Shown one piece after another: positions 6,281-9,689 of a stretch of DNA of 9,689 bases. The position numbers were made by a program, and so were the translations under genes. Position 1 is the first letter of the stretch. Each line of letters starts with the position of its first letter. This DNA comes from Symbiobacteriaceae bacterium (GTDB lineage: Bacteria > Bacillota > JAAYKD01 > WRDA01): NCBI GenBank assembly GCA_009779515.1, contig WREE01000075.1, positions 1 to 9,689 of the forward strand, written 5' to 3'. Under the pieces are notes generated by a model. The model had not been told where the DNA came from and did no database searches. It saw nothing but the letters and a program-made list of their open reading frames with translations.

Positions 6281-7966
6281 ATGTCTGCCTTTGCTTCCCG
6301 CTTCCACCACTCTAAAGTGGTCTGGGGATGCCTTCTTGCCTGCACCCTGCTGTTGACTGCCTGTGGCGGTAACCCTCCCACTACGGCCCCTACCGCTGCT
6401 CCTACCGCTGCTCCTACCGCTGCTCCTACCCCTGTGGTCACAGGATCCAAATCCTTCACTGCCGGGGGCGACACCTTTGTCATTGGGCAAACCACCGATA
6501 TTAAACAGCTCTGTCCTTTCCAATCTACCGATACCCGCTCCAGCCTGGCTATTGGCTTAATATCCGAAGGGTTATTCCGCTATACTGGCCACTATGTGCT
6601 GGAGCCATGTCTGGCTGCAGACTTCCCTGAAGTAAGCGAAGATGGCTTAGTTTGGACTTTTACCCTCAGAGAAGGGATTTTCTTCCACGATGGTTCCCCC
6701 TTTACCTCGGAGGATGTTAAATTTACTTACGAATCCATTGCCGATCCGGAGCAAAAATCGACTCAAATTCGCGAGTATCTCTTTATCGACAGAGTCGAGA
6801 CCGATGGCGACTACAAGGTTATCTTCTACCTTAAACAACCATATGGTCCTGCCCGAAACCGCTTCACCATGGGCATAGTCTCGAAAACTTATATCGAAGC
6901 CAAAGGTTATAACCAAAACGCCTATAGCCGTTACAATCCCTTTGCCGTAGGTACCGGTCCTTATAAAGTTATCGACTGGTTGCCGGATATTGCTCTGTTT
7001 TTAGAAGCCAACGAAGATTATTGGGGTGGAGCTCCTGCTTTAAAGAAAGTGGAAATCCGTCCCATTCCCGATACCTCGGTGCGCTTAGCCGCTTTCGAAG
7101 TAGGAGAAATAGACTTTATCTTTGGCATCGACCCGGCTGAAGTAGACAGAATTATGGCACAAGGCAATTTCGAATGCTTTAATTACCCGGCTTTAGGTTA
7201 CAACTACCTCACCTGGAATACCCAAATTCCTCTCTTTCAGGATTTGGCCTTCCGTCAGGCCCTCTCCTACGCCACTAACCGGCAGGAAATTATCGATTAT
7301 ATTCTGTATGGTCACGGCTTGCCAGCGATCACCCTCTACACCCCTAATCATCCCTTCTACTCCGATGTAGGCGAACCTTTCCCCTACGATGTGGAAAAAG
7401 CCAAGACCATTTTAGCCGAAGCCGGCTACCAAATGGGAGCTGATGGTGTGCTGATCAACCCCGACGGCGACCGTTGCTCCTTCAAGACCATGATTATCGA
7501 CACTTCCACGATCAACGCCGATATTGCGGTGCTGCTCCAGGCAAGATTTGCCGAAATTGGTGTGGAGATTGAAATTGTTAAAACAACCATGGACCAACTA
7601 TATGATATTATGGATGCGGTTATCGCCGGCATTTCCCCGGAAACCGATTACTATTCCATGATCGGTGGGATGTCCATGGGAGCAGACCCGGATGTTACCC
7701 GAACCTTCCATTCCGATGGCAGCTTAAACGACTTCCGCTATAAAAATCCGGAACTCGACCTGCTGCTGGATGAAGGGGTAGTTACCTTTGACCACGAAGC
7801 TCGTATGGAAGTCTACCGGAAAATCCAGGAAATACTCGCCAACGACCTCCCTTGCCTCTGGCTCTACCACGGTGAAACCAATAACGCCATCAACCCCGGT
7901 TTCACAGGCATGGAAGCCACCCCCTACGGGCAAGTCTCCAACCTGCGCAATGTAAGCCGGAAGTAG
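6281..7966 (+). CDS. ABC transporter solute-binding lipoprotein, family 5 (peptide/nickel type)
   Basis: The 561-residue lipoprotein starts at ATG 6281, 9 bases after AGAGAGGAG. The signal peptide has a basic/His N-terminus, the hydrophobic VVWGCLLACTLLL and the lipobox LTAC, giving lipidated Cys28 followed by Gly-Gly. An Ala/Pro/Thr linker (about residues 33-52) tethers the binding domain. Family-5 features include LAADFPEVSEDGLVWTFTLR, the DG.PFTSEDVKFTYE segment, GTGPYKV, and the ATNRQEIIDYILYGHG stretch. The C-terminal lobe runs from about 380 to the end. Homologues (OppA/DppA/NikA type) capture oligopeptides, nickel chelates or other solutes outside the membrane and deliver them to a permease. 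No permease or ATPase gene is adjacent, so it may serve a transporter encoded elsewhere or act as a sensor. The substrate cannot be assigned from sequence. A start at GTG 6170 would put 37 residues before the signal peptide and is rejected. Confidence 0.9.
   Translation: MSAFASRFHHSKVVWGCLLACTLLLTACGGNPPTTAPTAAPTAAPTAAPTPVVTGSKSFTAGGDTFVIGQTTDIKQLCPFQSTDTRSSLAIGLISEGLFRYTGHYVLEPCLAADFPEVSEDGLVWTFTLREGIFFHDGSPFTSEDVKFTYESIADPEQKSTQIREYLFIDRVETDGDYKVIFYLKQPYGPARNRFTMGIVSKTYIEAKGYNQNAYSRYNPFAVGTGPYKVIDWLPDIALFLEANEDYWGGAPALKKVEIRPIPDTSVRLAAFEVGEIDFIFGIDPAEVDRIMAQGNFECFNYPALGYNYLTWNTQIPLFQDLAFRQALSYATNRQEIIDYILYGHGLPAITLYTPNHPFYSDVGEPFPYDVEKAKTILAEAGYQMGADGVLINPDGDRCSFKTMIIDTSTINADIAVLLQARFAEIGVEIEIVKTTMDQLYDIMDAVIAGISPETDYYSMIGGMSMGADPDVTRTFHSDGSLNDFRYKNPELDLLLDEGVVTFDHEARMEVYRKIQEILANDLPCLWLYHGETNNAINPGFTGMEATPYGQVSNLRNVSRK
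6389..6430 (+). repeat. 12-bp tandem repeat in the lipoprotein linker
   Basis: Three perfect copies of CCTACCGCTGCT (6389-6424) and half a fourth encode the repeated Pro-Thr-Ala-Ala of the linker just after the lipidated Cys. The repeat is in frame, so copy-number slippage would only lengthen or shorten the tether. Confidence 0.9.
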
Positions 7967-7995
7967 GTAATAATTTAGAAACCTTTGGCTAAACC

Positions 7996-8047
7996 AAGCT
8001 CCGTAACTTTCCTGCCGCCAGATAGCGGTAAGAGGGTTACGGAGCTT
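7996..8047 (+). terminator. Long-stem terminator-like hairpin after the lipoprotein gene
   Basis: A perfect 12-bp stem, AAGCTCCGTAAC (7996-8007) with GTTACGGAGCTT (8036-8047), encloses a 28-base loop. Within the loop is a second hairpin, TGCCGC/GCGGTA (8013-8018 with 8025-8030, one G-T pair). The downstream T-rich stretch is interrupted (TTTACTGTTT), so as an intrinsic terminator it is not ideal. It starts 29 bases after the lipoprotein stop and is the best candidate for ending that transcript. Confidence 0.55.
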
Positions 8048-8070
8048 TACTGTTTCACCCCAGCCATAAA

Positions 8071-8118
8071 GGAAACAGTTTCCCCCTTGTCGAACTACGT
8101 CGTAATCTTGCTCAAGGG
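8071..8118 (+). other. Small hairpins in the rluB leader
   Basis: GGAAA/TTTCC (8071-8075 with 8079-8083) is followed directly by CCCTTG/CAAGGG (8084-8089 with 8113-8118). They lie between the terminator-like hairpin and rluB. I see no convincing promoter here. Their meaning is unclear and they could be chance structures. Confidence 0.25.
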
Positions 8119-8151
8119 CATTTTCATTACAGCAAAAAGAGGTTTATCTAT

Positions 8152-9153
8152 ATGCGCGAACGTTTACAAAAGATTTTGGCTGCCGCTGGGGTAGCTTCCC
8201 GTCGTGACGCGGAAGAGCTAATCCGCCAAGGTAAAGTTACAGTGAACGGCAGGGTGGTGACCCAAATGGGCGCCCAGGCTGATAGCCGTAAGGATGTCAT
8301 CCATGTGGCGGGTCAGAGGGTTTATGCCGAACCACTACGCACCATTATGTTCTACAAGCCCCGAGGGGTTCTTACTACCCTTGATGACCCCAGCGGGCGC
8401 TCTGCGGTAGCCGACTTTATCAAAGATGAGCCAGTCCGTCTCTTTCCGGTAGGTCGCCTGGATCGTCAAAGCGAAGGGTTGCTCCTGCTCACCAACGATG
8501 GTGAGCTGGCAAATTTGCTCACCCACCCGCGCTACGGTGTAGCCAAAATTTACCAGGCAGCCTTAGACCGTCCGTTAACCCTGGTAGCCCAGCAAAGGCT
8601 GGAGCAAGGGGTGGAGCTGGAGGATGGTCCTACCCTGCCTATTAAAGTGGTGCCGCTACCCCAAAAGGAAGGAAACTGGTATCAAATAACCATCCGGGAA
8701 GGGCGCAACCGGCAGATAAGGCGCATGTTCACCGCTGTCGATTATACGGTGGAGCGTTTACGTCGGGTGCAAATAGGCAATCTCAAACTGGGAGATTTGC
8801 GCCCCGGAGGCAAGCGCCCCCTCACCGCCCTAGAGCTAAGCCGTCTGTTGCAACTGGCTCACGGCTCGGTGGGCAGCGAAGAGTCGGTAAGTGGTAAAAC
8901 AGCCAAACCTCGAAAAGCTATACCCTCGGGAGCGGTTCGCCATCGGACAGCACTCCAACCCCGAGGAGTTCCAGCCAAGGATAACAAACCCCCGACAACA
9001 AGGAGGCAACAAGATGGAAAACTCAACCCACCCAAGGAAGGTACTGGTGGTGGGCGGAGGAGCAGCGGGGTTGCTGGCAGCTTACAGCGCGGCTTCCCTA
9101 GGGGCTCAGGTGCATCTGTTGGAAAAGGGCGACCGCCTCGGTCACAAACTTAG
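8152..9153 (+). CDS. rluB: 23S rRNA pseudouridine synthase, RluB family, with long basic C-terminal tail
   Basis: ATG 8152 follows AAAGAGG by 9 bases. Residues 1-50 form an S4 RNA-binding domain (RLQKILAAAGVASRRDAEELI, then GKVTVNGRVV). The RsuA/RluB/RluE-type catalytic domain follows, with FYKPRGVLTT, the active-site motif PVGRLDRQSEGLLLLTNDG (catalytic Asp104) and EGRNRQIRRMF, the RluB-like version. These enzymes isomerise a specific uridine of 23S rRNA, in the helix 89/90 region for RluB. The domain ends near residue 235, the usual size in Firmicutes. The frame then continues for about 98 residues rich in Arg, Lys, Pro and Gly to TGA 9153, overlapping the next gene by 140 bases. Basic tails occur in some RluB proteins, but an undetected frameshift near 8870-8890, where another frame stops at 8888-8890, would also explain it. 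Confidence 0.9.
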   Translation: MRERLQKILAAAGVASRRDAEELIRQGKVTVNGRVVTQMGAQADSRKDVIHVAGQRVYAEPLRTIMFYKPRGVLTTLDDPSGRSAVADFIKDEPVRLFPVGRLDRQSEGLLLLTNDGELANLLTHPRYGVAKIYQAALDRPLTLVAQQRLEQGVELEDGPTLPIKVVPLPQKEGNWYQITIREGRNRQIRRMFTAVDYTVERLRRVQIGNLKLGDLRPGGKRPLTALELSRLLQLAHGSVGSEESVSGKTAKPRKAIPSGAVRHRTALQPRGVPAKDNKPPTTRRQQDGKLNPPKEGTGGGRRSSGVAGSLQRGFPRGSGASVGKGRPPRSQT

Positions 9154-9689
9154 TCTCACCGGCAAAGGGCGTTGCAACTTAACCAACGATTGCTCGGTAG
9201 CTCAGCTAGTGCAAAATATCCCTGGGAACGGCCGTTTCCTTTACAGTGCCTTTGCCGTTTTTGATAGCCAGGCATGTCAAAGCTTTTTCACAGAGATTGG
9301 GGTTCCTCTGAAAGTAGAGCGAGGAGGCCGTGTATTTCCTCAATCCGACAGCGCTACCCAGGTCGTCGCTGCCTTAACTCGTTTACTAAACCACCACCGG
9401 GTGCAAGTACACTACCGCTCTCCGGTAAGCCACCTGTTGTTTGACAACACCTCTGGGGACATGCCTACGGTAGTAGGGGTAGCTACCCCTAAAGGTGAGC
9501 ATCGTGGCGATGCCATTATTTTGGCCACCGGGGGTGCCTCCTATCCCCTCACCGGTTCTAGGGGCGACGGCTATACTTTGGCGGCTACTGCCGGACATAC
9601 CATTATCCCGGTAAGAGGGGCTTTAGTGCCCCTGGAAATGGTGGAAAAATGGGTTCCCCTGCTGCAAGGGCTCTCTCTACGCAATGTCC
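9014..9689 (+). CDS. NAD(P)/FAD-dependent oxidoreductase, HI0933/BaiN-like, N-terminal part
   Basis: The first 225 residues of a flavoprotein whose family is usually about 400 long are present; the gene runs off the window. A perfect AAGGAGG (9000-9006) lies 7 bases before ATG 9014. The FAD-binding Rossmann motif VLVVGGGAAGLLAA is at residues 10-23, with the terminal Glu of the fold in LLEKG. The family signatures LTGKGRCNLTN and ATGGASYPLTGSRGDGY are present, as is the ending ALVPLEM...LQGLSLRNV. The family (HI0933, YhiN, BaiN) is often annotated as aminoacetone oxidase or bile-acid 7-dehydroxylation related, but its general role is poorly known, so no substrate is assigned. The start lies inside the tail of rluB, implying cotranscription and possibly translational coupling. 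Confidence 0.92.
   Translation, partial: MENSTHPRKVLVVGGGAAGLLAAYSAASLGAQVHLLEKGDRLGHKLSLTGKGRCNLTNDCSVAQLVQNIPGNGRFLYSAFAVFDSQACQSFFTEIGVPLKVERGGRVFPQSDSATQVVAALTRLLNHHRVQVHYRSPVSHLLFDNTSGDMPTVVGVATPKGEHRGDAIILATGGASYPLTGSRGDGYTLAATAGHTIIPVRGALVPLEMVEKWVPLLQGLSLRNV

Noticed and set aside
6260..6560. Antisense and alternate-frame reading frames over the 12-bp repeats
   Set aside because: Their low-complexity peptides are by-products of the tandem repeat in the lipoprotein linker.
7985..8194. A 69-codon plus-strand reading frame between the lipoprotein gene and rluB
   Set aside because: It starts with TTG without a Shine-Dalgarno, runs through the terminator-like hairpin and overlaps the rluB start.

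Overview
The window looks like ordinary chromosome of a Gram-positive, Clostridia-like Firmicute of moderate GC. The main pointers are rqcH beside a HelD with an N-terminal coiled coil, strong AAGGAGG-type ribosome binding sites, an exported protein with a copper-amine-oxidase-like stalk domain (common in Clostridia), a classical lipoprotein with an Ala/Pro/Thr linker, and an RluB with the EGRNRQIRRMF motif. No genus can be named from sequence alone.

Layout. (1) 1-4196, plus strand: the 3' end of rqcH (ribosome-associated quality control), helD (RNA polymerase recycling ATPase) and gltX (glutamyl-tRNA synthetase). Gaps are 27 and 12 bases and each start has a good Shine-Dalgarno, so this is probably one operon. 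(2) 4197-4507: a 311-base gap between convergent genes. It has no gene but a chain of hairpins, a minus-strand intrinsic terminator and a 17-base direct repeat. It may be a small structured RNA or a decayed IS200/IS605-type element. (3) 4508-6019, minus strand: an exported 503-residue protein with a stalk domain followed by two tandem PEBP (YbhB/YbcL-type) domains. (4) 6020-6280: a shared divergent promoter region, with a leader that can fold over the ribosome binding site of the next gene. (5) 6281-7966, plus strand: a family-5 (peptide/nickel-type) solute-binding lipoprotein with no permease or ATPase gene beside it here, followed by a long-stem terminator. (6) 8152-9689, plus strand: rluB (23S rRNA pseudouridine synthase) whose basic tail overlaps by 140 bases the start of an HI0933/BaiN-like flavoprotein that runs off the window.

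The genes at both ends are information-processing housekeeping: rescue of stalled ribosomes, RNA polymerase recycling, tRNA charging and rRNA modification. The middle is a divergent pair of exported proteins and is the accessory-looking part. The points most worth a second look are the stalk-PEBP-PEBP architecture, the structured convergent intergenic region, the switch-like leader of the lipoprotein gene and the long rluB/baiN-like overlap. I see no complete mobile element, CRISPR array, tRNA or rRNA.
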